DNA of 64,000 nt from the NCBI GenBank assembly GCA_900545825.1, contig URAS01000001.1, positions 124,001 to 188,000 on the forward strand, given 5' to 3'. How positions within the stretch are numbered: position 1 is the stretch's first letter; each line of letters begins with the position of its first letter. Below are positions 55,380 to 63,726 of this stretch, piece by piece. The position numbers were made by a program, and so were the translations under genes. Under the pieces are notes generated by a model that worked only from the letters and a program-made list of their open reading frames with translations, had not been told where the DNA came from and made no database searches. The stretch comes from an uncultured Actinomyces sp. (GTDB lineage: Bacteria; Actinomycetota; Actinomycetes; Actinomycetales; Actinomycetaceae).

Positions 55380-58082
55380 TTACTTCCAGTCGCCTGTCTG
55401 GGCGGCCTTCGTCAGCGCGTCGAGGGCGTCCGAGACCTTGGTGGCGTCTTTACCGCCACCCTGGGCCACGTCGTCCTTGCCGCCGCCACCGCCGCCCATG
55501 CGGGTGGCGGCTAGGCGCACGAGGTTGCCGGCCTTGACGCCGCGGCTGCGCGCCTCGGGGTTGGTCGCGACGACAACCACCGGGCGGCCCTTGACCAGCC
55601 CGATGATGGCGGCCACGCCCGCCGACTCCCCCAGCCGGTCCCTCACGCCCAGCGCGAACGACCGCACGGTATCGGCGCTCGAGACGTCTCCGACGTTGTG
55701 GATGACGGCAGCGACCGGACCGAACTTCTGCGCCTGGGCGACGACCTGCGGGATTTGGCTGTTCAGACGCTCTTCGGCAAGCTTTGCCATTTCCTTTTGC
55801 GTCTTCTTCAGGCGGTCCATCAGCGTGCCCACGCGCTCGACCAGCTCGTCCGGCTGTGCGCCGACAAGGGTCGACAGCTGGCTCACGAGGGCGTGCTCAC
55901 GGGCTTGGAACGCGTACGCCCCGTCACCGACGAGGGCCTCGATACGCCGCAGACCCGAGCCGACGGACGACTCGCCGAGGACGGCGATACGGCCGACGTG
56001 TCCGGTCGACGGCACGTGCGTACCCGCGCACAGCTCGCGCGACCACCCGTCGCCGATGTCGACGACGCGGACGACGTCGCCGTATTTCTCGCCGAACAGG
56101 GCCATGGCGCCGGAGGCGCGGGCCTCGTCGATCGGCATCTGCGAGTCGGTGACCTGGAGGTCGCCGGCGAGGCGCTCGTTGACGCGCTGCTCGATGGCGT
56201 CCATGATGTCGCCGGGGATCTGCTGGCCGTGGCGGAAGTCGAAGCGCAGCCGGGACGGCGAGTTCTCGGAACCGGCCTGGGTCGCCTGCTCGCCCAGGTG
56301 CTCGTGGAGCGCCTTGTGGACCATGTGGGTGGCCGTGTGGGCGCGGGCGATGGCGAGGCGCCGCTCGCGATCGACGTGGGCTTCGACGACGTCGTCGAGC
56401 GCGAGCTCGCCGGCCGTCAGCGTGCCGCGGTGGACCGAGAGTCCCTTGATCGGGGCCTGGACGTCCTCCACCGTCATCTTCGCGCCGTGGGCCGTGGTGA
56501 TCGTCCCGTGGTCGGGCTGCTGGCCACCCATCTCGGCGTAGAACGGCGTGCGGTCGAGGATGACGTCGATCGTCGCCGGCGCCTTGACGACTGCCTGTTC
56601 GACGCCGTCGACAAGGATGCCGCGCACCGTCGCCGTCGCGTCGAGATCGGTGTAGCCGAGGAAGTTGACAGACCCGCCGACACGGGCGGCGAGCTCGTTG
56701 TAGACGTGGGTGTCGACGTGTCCGCGCTTCTTGGCCTGGGCGTCGGCACGCGCCCGGTTCTTCTGGACCTCCATGAAGTCCCGGAACGCCTTTTCGTCGA
56801 CCTCGACGCCCTTCTCGCGGGCCATCTCGATCGTCAGGTCGATGGGGAACCCATAGGTGTCGTGGAGGGTGAAGGCGTCCTCACCCGACATGACGGGGGC
56901 CTTGCCGCCCGCGGCCTTCTTGGCCTGCTTGACGGCCGCGTCGAGGATCGTCGTACCCTGCGCCAGCGTGCGGCGGAACGACTCTTCCTCGGAGTAGGCG
57001 ACCTGCGAGATGACGTCCCAGTTCTTGTCGAGATCCGGGTACGAGGGCGCCATCGCCGCGCGCGAGACCGGCAGGAGGACGGGCATGACCGGGTCGGTGA
57101 CGCCGAGGAGTCGCATCGAGCGGACCGCGCGACGGACGAGGCGGCGCAGCACGTAGCCGCGGCCGTCGTTGCCCGGCCGCACCCCGTCGTTGATAAGCAT
57201 GAGCGAGGAACGGACGTGGTCGGCGACAATCCGCATCCGGACGTCGTCGGGATCGGACGAGGTCGTGCCCACCTTGTACTTCTTGCCCGACATCTCCTGG
57301 GCCGCCTCGATAACCGGGTATACCTCGTCGATCTCGTACATGTTGTCCTTGCCCTGGAGGACGAACGCCAGGCGCTCGAGACCCAGGCCGGTATCGATGC
57401 ACTTCTTCTCGAGGTCGCCGATGAGCTCGTAGTCGTTGCCCGTGCCGGGGCCGCGGAGGAACTCGTCGAACACGAGGTTCCAGATCTCGAGGTACCGGTC
57501 GCCCTTCGTGTCGGCCTCGGGCCCGCCCTCGGGACCGTAATCCGGCCCGCGGTCGAGGTGAATCTCGGCGCACGGCCCGGCGGGACCCGGCTGCCCGGTG
57601 TGCCAGAAGATCTCCTCGCGCGGGAGCTCCTGCAGGTGTCGCGGATCGATGCCGATCTGGTTGAGCCAGATGTCCTTGGCCTCGGCGTCCTTCTCCCAGA
57701 TGGTCACCCACAGTTTGTCGCCATCGAGGCCGTACTTGCCCTCGTCCTGGCTTCCGGTGAGGAGATCCCACGCGTACTTAGACGCGCCCTCCTTGAAGTA
57801 GTCGCCGAACGAGAAGTTGCCGCACATCTGGAAGAACGTGCCGTGGCGGGTCGTCTTGCCGACCTCGTCAATGTCGTTCGTCCGAATGCACTTTTGCACA
57901 CTCGCGGCGCGCGGCCACGGAGCCTTCTCGGTGCCGACGATGTAGGGGATGAAGGGGACCATGCCGGCGATCGTGAAGAGGATCGAGGGGTCGGAGGACA
58001 CGAGCGGCACCGAGTCGCACAGATGGTGATCGTGGGAACCAAAATACTCTAGCCAACGGCGCCGAATTTCCGCAGTGCGCAT
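55380..58082 (-). CDS. alaS: Alanyl-tRNA synthetase
   Basis: 900 residues. Class II catalytic core (about 1-245; RRWLEYFGSHDHH), C-Ala-proximal editing domain with HTATHMVHKAL and ELCAGTHVPSTGH (zinc His/Cys), and C-terminal DHHA1 domain with MGGGGGGKDDVAQGGG. ATG 58082 has GAGG ten bases upstream. Confidence 0.97.
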   Translation of the reverse strand: MRTAEIRRRWLEYFGSHDHHLCDSVPLVSSDPSILFTIAGMVPFIPYIVGTEKAPWPRAASVQKCIRTNDIDEVGKTTRHGTFFQMCGNFSFGDYFKEGASKYAWDLLTGSQDEGKYGLDGDKLWVTIWEKDAEAKDIWLNQIGIDPRHLQELPREEIFWHTGQPGPAGPCAEIHLDRGPDYGPEGGPEADTKGDRYLEIWNLVFDEFLRGPGTGNDYELIGDLEKKCIDTGLGLERLAFVLQGKDNMYEIDEVYPVIEAAQEMSGKKYKVGTTSSDPDDVRMRIVADHVRSSLMLINDGVRPGNDGRGYVLRRLVRRAVRSMRLLGVTDPVMPVLLPVSRAAMAPSYPDLDKNWDVISQVAYSEEESFRRTLAQGTTILDAAVKQAKKAAGGKAPVMSGEDAFTLHDTYGFPIDLTIEMAREKGVEVDEKAFRDFMEVQKNRARADAQAKKRGHVDTHVYNELAARVGGSVNFLGYTDLDATATVRGILVDGVEQAVVKAPATIDVILDRTPFYAEMGGQQPDHGTITTAHGAKMTVEDVQAPIKGLSVHRGTLTAGELALDDVVEAHVDRERRLAIARAHTATHMVHKALHEHLGEQATQAGSENSPSRLRFDFRHGQQIPGDIMDAIEQRVNERLAGDLQVTDSQMPIDEARASGAMALFGEKYGDVVRVVDIGDGWSRELCAGTHVPSTGHVGRIAVLGESSVGSGLRRIEALVGDGAYAFQAREHALVSQLSTLVGAQPDELVERVGTLMDRLKKTQKEMAKLAEERLNSQIPQVVAQAQKFGPVAAVIHNVGDVSSADTVRSFALGVRDRLGESAGVAAIIGLVKGRPVVVVATNPEARSRGVKAGNLVRLAATRMGGGGGGKDDVAQGGGKDATKVSDALDALTKAAQTGDWK

Positions 58083-58121
58083 GTAGGTAAAACCTCGAAT
58101 GGAAGTGAGAAAACGAAAAAA

Positions 58122-58301
58122 TCAGTTGGTCCGCGAGTCCGATTCGTCAAGCAGAGCCGAACGAATCTGGGCTTCGCGGTCGTGATAGAGCTCGCTAAAA
58201 CGGGTGTAGGTGTCGACGATCCTCGCCCTCACCGGGGGGATCGACCAGGCGACGGCGGCCGAAGCGGCAACGACACCAGCGACGATGATCGTGCGTTTCA
58301 T
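58122..58301 (-). CDS. 59-residue membrane-anchored protein, unknown function
   Basis: ATG 58301 overlaps the stop of the DUF948 gene as ATGA, and the frame runs 59 codons to TGA at 58122. It begins MKRTIIVAGVVAASAAVAW, a single membrane helix or uncleaved signal anchor, and ends in a charged tail with RFSELYHDREAQIRSALL. Small proteins of this layout follow DUF948 genes before alaS in other actinobacteria. I do not recognise a named function. Confidence 0.75.
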   Translation of the reverse strand: MKRTIIVAGVVAASAAVAWSIPPVRARIVDTYTRFSELYHDREAQIRSALLDESDSRTN

Positions 58302-58672
58302 GCGTTGTCCTTGCCTGAAGCGTCCTCGCCCCGAGCATGCAGGAGCGAGCGGGTAGCGTGGCTGAACGCGGCCAGCTTGATGAGCGGGCTGGCGAGCGTC
58401 GCCGACGTCAGCGCCGACAGGGCAGAAATATCCTGGCTGACCTGGGCCGCGGACGTCGTCACCGCGTCGACGCGGGTGAGCTGGGTGTTCGCGTCCTTAA
58501 TGACCTGGTTGGCCTCGACGATCGTGCCGTTTGCATTCGTTGCGACGTCGCGAATCGACTGCTGCAACTGGTCGAATACCTTGCCCAATTTGACGAGAGG
58601 TACCGCCGTGACGAGGACGAGTACAGCAAACGCGATCGCGGCAATCAGCCCCGCAACATCGGAAGCGGACAT
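58298..58672 (-). CDS. DUF948 membrane protein
   Basis: 124 residues: one N-terminal membrane helix (about 7-28; LIAAIAFAVLVLVTAVPLV), then a long amphipathic helix with LGKVFDQLQQSIRDV and TNANGTIVEANQVIKD, typical of DUF948 (YtxG-like). AAAGGAGAG lies before ATG 58672, and TATAAA on the minus strand near 58707 is a likely -10. It heads the group DUF948-small protein-alaS-ruvX-mltG. Confidence 0.85.
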   Translation of the reverse strand: MSASDVAGLIAAIAFAVLVLVTAVPLVKLGKVFDQLQQSIRDVATNANGTIVEANQVIKDANTQLTRVDAVTTSAAQVSQDISALSALTSATLASPLIKLAAFSHATRSLLHARGEDASGKDNA

Positions 58673-58721
58673 AGCCCTCTCCTTTCTCTTGAGGTCGCCA
58701 CCACTTTATACCACCGTGCGA

Positions 58722-58760
58722 CGAGGCCCCGACCCGGACAATAACCGGGCCGGGGCCTCG
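58722..58760 (-). terminator. Terminator of rpsD
   Basis: CGAGGCCCCG-CCCGG (58722-58737) pairs with 58745-58760 around a seven-base loop with one central mismatch. It lies 17 bases past the rpsD stop on the minus strand. Confidence 0.8.
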
Positions 58761-58776
58761 CCGAACACGAAAAGGT

Positions 58777-59397
58777 TTAGCGCGAGTAGTGCTCGACGAC
58801 CAGCTGGACCTCGCACACGACCGGAACTTCCTCACGGACGGGCTTGCGATCGAGCGTGGCCTGCAGCTTCTCGAGGTCGACCGTGAGGTACGGCGGGACA
58901 TCGGGCAGGACGTCGCGGTGGGCGCCGGCGGCCGCCACCTGGAACGGATCCTTGACCTGCGAGGTCGGCTTGACCTGGATGGTCTGGCCCGGCTTCACGC
59001 GGTACGAGGGGCGGTCGACGATCTGGCCGTCGACGAGGATGTGCCGGTGAACGACGGTCTGGCGGGCCTGCGCCATCGTACGGGCGAAGCCGGCGCGCAG
59101 CACGAGCGCGTCGAGACGGGTCTCGAGCAGCTGGACGAGGTTGTCACCGGTCTGGCCGGGCATGCGGCGGGCCTCTTCGAACGCGCGGCGCATCTGGGCC
59201 TCGCGGATGTTGTACTGGGCGCGCAGACGCTGCTTCTCCTTCAGTCGAACCGCGTAGTCCGACTCGTTGCGGCGGCGGGCGCGGCCGTGCTCGCCCGGGC
59301 CATAGGGGCGCTTGTCGAGGTAACGCTGAGCCTTGGGGGTCAGGGCGATACCGAGGGCGCGCGAGAGACGCACCTGCTTGCGAGTACGAGTTGCCAT
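58777..59397 (-). CDS. rpsD: 30S ribosomal protein S4
   Basis: 206 residues: basic N-terminal domain (ATRTRKQVRLSRALGIALTP), S4 RNA-binding domain (about 95-155; LETRLDALVLRAGFARTMAQ, QTVVHRHILVDG) and C-terminal YSR. It has no zinc-binding cysteines. GAAAGG lies about seven bases before ATG 59397. It stands alone, away from the rpoA operon, as in several Actinomycetales. The 112 bp upstream contain GC-rich inverted sequences but no structure I can name. Confidence 0.96.
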   Translation of the reverse strand: MATRTRKQVRLSRALGIALTPKAQRYLDKRPYGPGEHGRARRRNESDYAVRLKEKQRLRAQYNIREAQMRRAFEEARRMPGQTGDNLVQLLETRLDALVLRAGFARTMAQARQTVVHRHILVDGQIVDRPSYRVKPGQTIQVKPTSQVKDPFQVAAAGAHRDVLPDVPPYLTVDLEKLQATLDRKPVREEVPVVCEVQLVVEHYSR

Positions 59398-59509
59398 AGT
59401 GGCACCTTTCTATTCCGAAATCATGACGTTTCGCCCTCCGTGGAGTGGAGGGTGGGGCCGACCTCACGTGGCTAAGGCCCCGGATTGCCCGAAAGCAACG
59501 TCGGCAAGC

Positions 59510-60847
59510 CTACCGCATTCGCTGGATAGAACGCACGTTCGCTAGGCGTTTCGTGAGCGTTGCCTCAAATCCGCGCCCACTCGGTGTGTAGTACGTCGCA
59601 TCGGAGAGTTCGGCGGGCAGGTAATCCTGGGGCGCGATCGCGTGGGGAAAATCGTGCGCGTACTGGTAGGTTCCCGCGCTGCCCGGCTTCGGGGCGCCGG
59701 GATAGTGCTGGTCGCGCAGGTGTGCCGGCACAGCCCCGCCCTTGCCCGCCCTCACGTCAGCGAGGGCGGCGTTGATCGCCGCGTAGGCGCGGTTCGACTT
59801 GGGGGCAAGGGCGACGGCGATCGTCGCCTCGGCCAGAGGAATCCGGCCCTCGGGCATCCCGATCTTTTCCACGCACGTCGCCGCGGCCACGGCGATCTCG
59901 AGCGCCTGGGGGTCGGCGAGGCCGACGTCCTCGGCGGCGCAGATCATGATGCGCCTGGCGATGAACCGGGGGTCCTCGCCGGCCTCGATCATCCGGGCGA
60001 GGTAGTGAATCGCCGCGTCCGGATCGGACCCGCGCATCGACTTGATGAACGCCGAGATGACGTCGTAGTGGTCGTCGACGTCGTACTTCGTGTATTGCTT
60101 GTTCGCCGCGCGCTCGATATCGGCGATCGTGATCTCCTGCCGTGCCGCGTCGTTCGCCCCCTGGGCGGCGGCCTCGAGCAGGGTGAGCGAGCGGCGCGCG
60201 TCGGCGCCGGCCATGTGGACGAGGGAGTCGATCGCGTCGTCGTCCATCGTGTAGGCGCCGCCCAGGCCGCGGTCGTCGGCGAGGGCCCGCGTGACAACGG
60301 TGCGGACGTCGTCTGGGGTCAGTTCGTTGAGGGTGATGACGAGCGAGCGCGAGATGAGCGGCGAGATGACCGAGAAGACGGGGTTCTCGGTGGTCGCGGC
60401 GACGAGGATCACCCAGCGGTTCTCGACAGCCGGCAGGAGGGCGTCCTGTTGGGACTTCGAGAAGCGGTGGACCTCGTCGACGAAGAGGACCGTCTGCGTC
60501 CCCGAGGATGCGAGGTGCCGCTTGGCCTCGCTGATGACCGCGCGCACCTCTTTGACGCCGGCCGACACCGCGGAGACCTCGACGAAACGCCGCTCGACCG
60601 AGCGGGCGATGAGGTAGGCGATCGTCGTCTTGCCCGTGCCCGGCCCGCCCCACAGGATGACCGAGGACGCGCTCGCCGCTCCCCCGCCCTCGATGAGGCG
60701 GCGCAGCGGCGAGCCCGCGGCGACGAGCGAGTCCTGGCCGACCAGTTCGTCGAGGCTGCGCGGGCGCATCCGCACGGCCAGGGGCGCGTTGGCGTCGGGT
60801 TGCGGAATCCCCGCGTCAGAGAGCATCGCGGAATCGAAAAGGTCCAT
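59510..60847 (-). CDS. rarA: Replication-associated AAA+ ATPase RarA (MgsA)
   Basis: 445 residues, clamp-loader-like ATPase acting at stalled forks. PLAVRMRPRSLDELVGQDSL, Walker A GGPGTGKTTIAY, Walker B LFVDEVHRFSKSQQD, sensor TTENPVFSV and the C-terminal MgsA tetramerisation domain with HYPGAPKPG are present. TAGGCT (60860-60855) is seven bases before ATG 60847, suggesting a leaderless message, though GGAG lies four bases away. Confidence 0.94.
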   Translation of the reverse strand: MDLFDSAMLSDAGIPQPDANAPLAVRMRPRSLDELVGQDSLVAAGSPLRRLIEGGGAASASSVILWGGPGTGKTTIAYLIARSVERRFVEVSAVSAGVKEVRAVISEAKRHLASSGTQTVLFVDEVHRFSKSQQDALLPAVENRWVILVAATTENPVFSVISPLISRSLVITLNELTPDDVRTVVTRALADDRGLGGAYTMDDDAIDSLVHMAGADARRSLTLLEAAAQGANDAARQEITIADIERAANKQYTKYDVDDHYDVISAFIKSMRGSDPDAAIHYLARMIEAGEDPRFIARRIMICAAEDVGLADPQALEIAVAAATCVEKIGMPEGRIPLAEATIAVALAPKSNRAYAAINAALADVRAGKGGAVPAHLRDQHYPGAPKPGSAGTYQYAHDFPHAIAPQDYLPAELSDATYYTPSGRGFEATLTKRLANVRSIQRMR

Positions 60848-60883
60848 CGGCTCCAGCCTATGCCGAGACCCCCGCGGGCGCCT

Positions 60884-61510
60884 CTAGGCGATGAAGGCCG
60901 ACGCGTCGCCCGCGCCCTGGCGGACGATCGTCGGGCCTTCGGGCAAGGTCATGTCGATGACGGTCGTCGCGCCCGCGTTGCCGATCTCGCCCTCGATGAC
61001 GGCGTCAAGCATGTGGCCGATTTCGTCGCGGATGGCCCAGCCGCTCGACTCCGGCTCCTCGTGGCCCGGAAGGATAAGCGTCGACGACATGAGGGGCTCG
61101 CCCAGCTCGCCGACAAGGGCGAGGGCGAGCTTGTGGTCGGGAATGCGGGCGCCGACGGTCTTCTTCTTCGGGTTGAGCATGACGCGCGGGACCACGCGGT
61201 CGCCCTTCATGATGAAGGTGAACGGGCCCGGCGTCAGCGCCTTGATGAGGCGGTAGGCCGAATTGTCGACGATGACCATGTGGCCGAGCTGTGAGAAGTC
61301 GTGGCACACGAGCGTGTAGTTGTGGGTGGTCGGCAGCTTACGGATCTTGGCAATCCGCTCGAGCCCCTCGCGGTTGCCCAGCTTGCATCCGATCGCATAT
61401 CCGGAATCCGTGGGATAGGCGACGACCCCGCCGTCGTTGATGATGTCGACGGCCTTGCGGACGAGGCGCGGTTGCGGATCAACAGGGTGGATATCGAGGT
61501 AGGCAGTCAT
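60884..61510 (-). CDS. YciO-type Sua5/YrdC family protein
   Basis: 208 residues. PTDSGYAIGCKLGNREGLERI, TLVCHDFSQL and TPGPFTFIMKGD match E. coli YciO more than TsaC, the enzyme making threonylcarbamoyl-AMP for t6A in tRNA. The family activity is possible but unproven for YciO. TATACT (61523-61518) is seven bases before ATG 61510 with no Shine-Dalgarno sequence, the clearest leaderless signal in the window. Confidence 0.88.
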   Translation of the reverse strand: MTAYLDIHPVDPQPRLVRKAVDIINDGGVVAYPTDSGYAIGCKLGNREGLERIAKIRKLPTTHNYTLVCHDFSQLGHMVIVDNSAYRLIKALTPGPFTFIMKGDRVVPRVMLNPKKKTVGARIPDHKLALALVGELGEPLMSSTLILPGHEEPESSGWAIRDEIGHMLDAVIEGEIGNAGATTVIDMTLPEGPTIVRQGAGDASAFIA

Positions 61511-61517
61511 AGAAGAC

Positions 61518-61545
61518 AGTATAGCCGCCGTGTTACCCAGGTCAC
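61518..61545 (-). promoter_or_regulatory. Promoter of the yciO-like gene (GTGACC-N16-TATACT)
   Basis: On the minus strand GTGACC (61545-61540) and TATACT (61523-61518) are 16 bases apart; the start codon is seven bases past the -10. The -35 overlaps a CRP-like site (61531-61546). Confidence 0.6.
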
Positions 61546-61546
61546 G
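61531..61546. promoter_or_regulatory. CRP/GlxR-like site, one mismatch
   Basis: TGTTACCCAGGTCACG fits the TGTGA-N6-TCACA consensus except GTTA for GTGA. It overlaps the -35 of the yciO-like gene. Confidence 0.45.
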
Positions 61547-61605
61547 TCGCTTCGATGAGTGTGGTTCTCGTTGGCGCGGGTTTGGAGCACACCTAGCCCG
61601 CGGCC

Positions 61606-61621
61606 CGTGACCTACGTCACG
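61606..61621. promoter_or_regulatory. CRP/GlxR-like palindrome upstream of the sugar transporter
   Basis: CGTGACCTACGTCACG has 6-bp perfect arms and matches GTGA-N2-TA-N2-TCAC. It lies about 120 bases before ATG 61740; with the candidate TATCGT -10 (61656-61661) its centre is about 55 bases upstream of transcription start. Confidence 0.6.
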
Positions 61622-61739
61622 CCGGCCTGGCGCTGTGACCAGTATGTTTGCGTGCTATCGTCGCAAAGGCAGTAAAACCAACACGAACCCACATATACAC
61701 AGATTTGTGGGGGCGCAACGATGCGCCGGAGGCTTACAC

Positions 61740-63092
61740 ATGAATCCCCTCGTCCTACGTTCCGCTGTCGTGGCGGCACTCGGTGGACTCTTGTTCGGTT
61801 TCGACACCGCAGTCATTTCCGGGACGACGACAGCCCTCAAGTCGACCTTCTCGCTCAGCCCCTTCGCCCTGGGGTTCACCGTGGCGACCGCCCTCATCGG
61901 GACGATCGTCGGCGCGCTCACCGCGGGCAAGCCGGCCGACCGCTTCGGCCGTAAGAAGGTGCTCTTCGCCATCGGCATCCTCTACTTCATCTCCGCGGTG
62001 GGGTCGGGCGCCGTCAGCAACTGGTTCCTCTTCATGTTCTTCCGTTTCATCGGCGGCATCGGCGTCGGCGGCGCCTCGGTCGTCGCGCCGATCTACACGG
62101 CCGAGATCGCCCCGCCCAAGCAGCGCGGGCGCCTCGTCGGCCTCGTCCAGTTCAACGTCACCTTCGGTATCCTCCTCGCCTACCTGTCGAACTACGTCCT
62201 CGCGGCGTCGCTCGACAGCTCGATCGCCTGGCGGTGGATGTTCATCGTCGAGGCGATCCCGGCGGCCCTGTTCTTCCTCCTCCTCTTCACGGTGCCGGAG
62301 TCGCCGCGTTGGCTCTTCTCGGTCGATCGGCTCGAGGACGCCCGGTCGACGCTGGCCCGCCTCGTGCGCGACAAGGAGGTGGCGGCCACCGAGGAGCGCG
62401 AAATCCTCCAGGCCCTCGAGGCCAACCGCCAGGCCCTCAAGGTCCCGTTCTTCGTCGCCAAGCACCGCAAGATGATCCTCCTGGCCATCGCGATCGCCGC
62501 GTTCAACCAGCTGTCGGGCATCAACGCGATCATGTACTACGCCCCGGACATCTTCCGCATGGCCGGCGCGTCTGACTCGTCGGCGTTCATGCAGTCGACG
62601 GTCATCGGGGCGATCAACATGGTGACGACGATGCTGGCGCTCGGCGTCATCGACAAGGTGGGCCGCCGGACCCTCATGCTCGTCGGGTCGATCGGCTACC
62701 TCGTCAGCCTGGGCCTCATCGGCGCCCTGTTCTACGTCTACCCGAACGGGTCGATGCCGGGCGTGCCGTCGGCCTTCGTCCTTATCGGCCTCGTCCTCTT
62801 CATCGCCGCGCACGCGTTCGGCCAGGGCTCGGTCATCTGGGTGTTCATCTCGGAGATCTTCCCCAACCGCATCCGCGCCCGCGGCCAGGCGCTGGGGTCG
62901 TTCACCCACTGGTTCTGCGCCGCCGTGATCTCGTGGTCGTTCCCCGCGATCGCCGGGACGCTGGGCGCCGGCTCGGCCTTCACCGTGTTCTTCGTCTGCA
63001 TGGTGGGCCAGCTGCTGTGGGTGCTCATCGTCATGCCGGAGACCAAGGGGATCCCCCTGGAGGAGATGGAGCAGAAACTCCTCCGCAAGTAG
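61740..63092 (+). CDS. Sugar/H+ symporter, major facilitator sugar-porter family
   Basis: 450 residues, 12 membrane segments. Sugar-porter signatures are complete: GGLLFGFDTAVISG, DRFGRKK, RGRLVGLVQ, PESPRWLF, QLSGINAIMYYAP, DKVGRRTLM and VFISEIFPNRIRARGQ. It resembles XylE/AraE/GalP and the mycolic-acid-free actinobacterial homologues; the sugar cannot be told. GGAGG is seven bases before ATG 61740; the frame open to 61635 has no better start. The CRP-like site upstream suggests carbon-source control. No sugar-metabolism gene is adjacent. Confidence 0.92.
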   Translation: MNPLVLRSAVVAALGGLLFGFDTAVISGTTTALKSTFSLSPFALGFTVATALIGTIVGALTAGKPADRFGRKKVLFAIGILYFISAVGSGAVSNWFLFMFFRFIGGIGVGGASVVAPIYTAEIAPPKQRGRLVGLVQFNVTFGILLAYLSNYVLAASLDSSIAWRWMFIVEAIPAALFFLLLFTVPESPRWLFSVDRLEDARSTLARLVRDKEVAATEEREILQALEANRQALKVPFFVAKHRKMILLAIAIAAFNQLSGINAIMYYAPDIFRMAGASDSSAFMQSTVIGAINMVTTMLALGVIDKVGRRTLMLVGSIGYLVSLGLIGALFYVYPNGSMPGVPSAFVLIGLVLFIAAHAFGQGSVIWVFISEIFPNRIRARGQALGSFTHWFCAAVISWSFPAIAGTLGAGSAFTVFFVCMVGQLLWVLIVMPETKGIPLEEMEQKLLRK

Positions 63093-63109
63093 CGTCTGCC
63101 GCAAGGCAC

Positions 63110-63139
63110 GAGGGAGGGATCGAAACCGATCCCTCCCTC
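63110..63139. terminator. Bidirectional terminator between transporter and pdxT
   Basis: GAGGGAGGGATCG (63110-63122) pairs perfectly with CGATCCCTCCCTC (63127-63139) around AAAC. It lies 17 bases after the transporter stop and five before the pdxT stop. Confidence 0.9.
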
Positions 63140-63144
63140 GCCGT

Positions 63145-63726
63145 TTACCCCGCAAACGCTGTGGCCGCCTGGACGAGGCGGCGATGGATCCGCAGGTCGT
63201 CGCCCAGTTCCGGGTGGAAGGTGCACGCGTAGACCTGGCCGCGGCTCACGGCCACCGGGTAGCCGTCGTAGGTTGCCTCGACCACCGCGCCGGGGTGCAG
63301 CGCGGCGATTTTGGGCGCGCGGATGAACGTCATCTCCAACGGCTGGCCCGAGACCTCGCCGCGGCCGACGAAGCTGCCGAGCTGGCGCCCGTAGGCGTTG
63401 CGCTCGACCTCGATGGGCAGCGACGCGAGGGCGCCCCTCCCCTCGCCCGCGACCTGGTCGGCGAGGAGGATGAGGCCCGCGCACGTGCCGAGCGCCGGCA
63501 TCCCGCCGGCCATCCACTGGCTCAGCTGCTCGACCATCCCCAGGCGGCGGAGGAGCCGCGCCTGGGTCGTCGACTCGCCGCCGGGAAACACGAGGCCGCG
63601 AATGTCGCCGGTGAGGTCGCTCGCCTGCCGCAGCTCGACGGGCTCAGCGCCCGCGGCGGCCAGGTGGTGGGCGTGCTCGGCGAACGCCCCCTGGAGGGCG
63701 AGGACGCCGACGCGCGGGCGGCTCAC
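63145..63726 (-). CDS. pdxT: Pyridoxal 5'-phosphate synthase glutaminase subunit
   Basis: Supplies ammonia to PdxS for vitamin B6 synthesis. 193 residues, class I glutamine amidotransferase: VLALQGAFAEH, GLVFPGGEST, ALGTCAGLILLAD (nucleophile Cys) and CTFHPELGDD (His-Glu). GTG 63726 overlaps the pdxS stop as GTGA. Confidence 0.95.
   Translation of the reverse strand: MSRPRVGVLALQGAFAEHAHHLAAAGAEPVELRQASDLTGDIRGLVFPGGESTTQARLLRRLGMVEQLSQWMAGGMPALGTCAGLILLADQVAGEGRGALASLPIEVERNAYGRQLGSFVGRGEVSGQPLEMTFIRAPKIAALHPGAVVEATYDGYPVAVSRGQVYACTFHPELGDDLRIHRRLVQAATAFAG

Noticed and set aside
61755..63155. 466-codon frame antisense to the sugar transporter
   Set aside because: Very high Asp/Arg/Glu/His shadow of a membrane protein gene.
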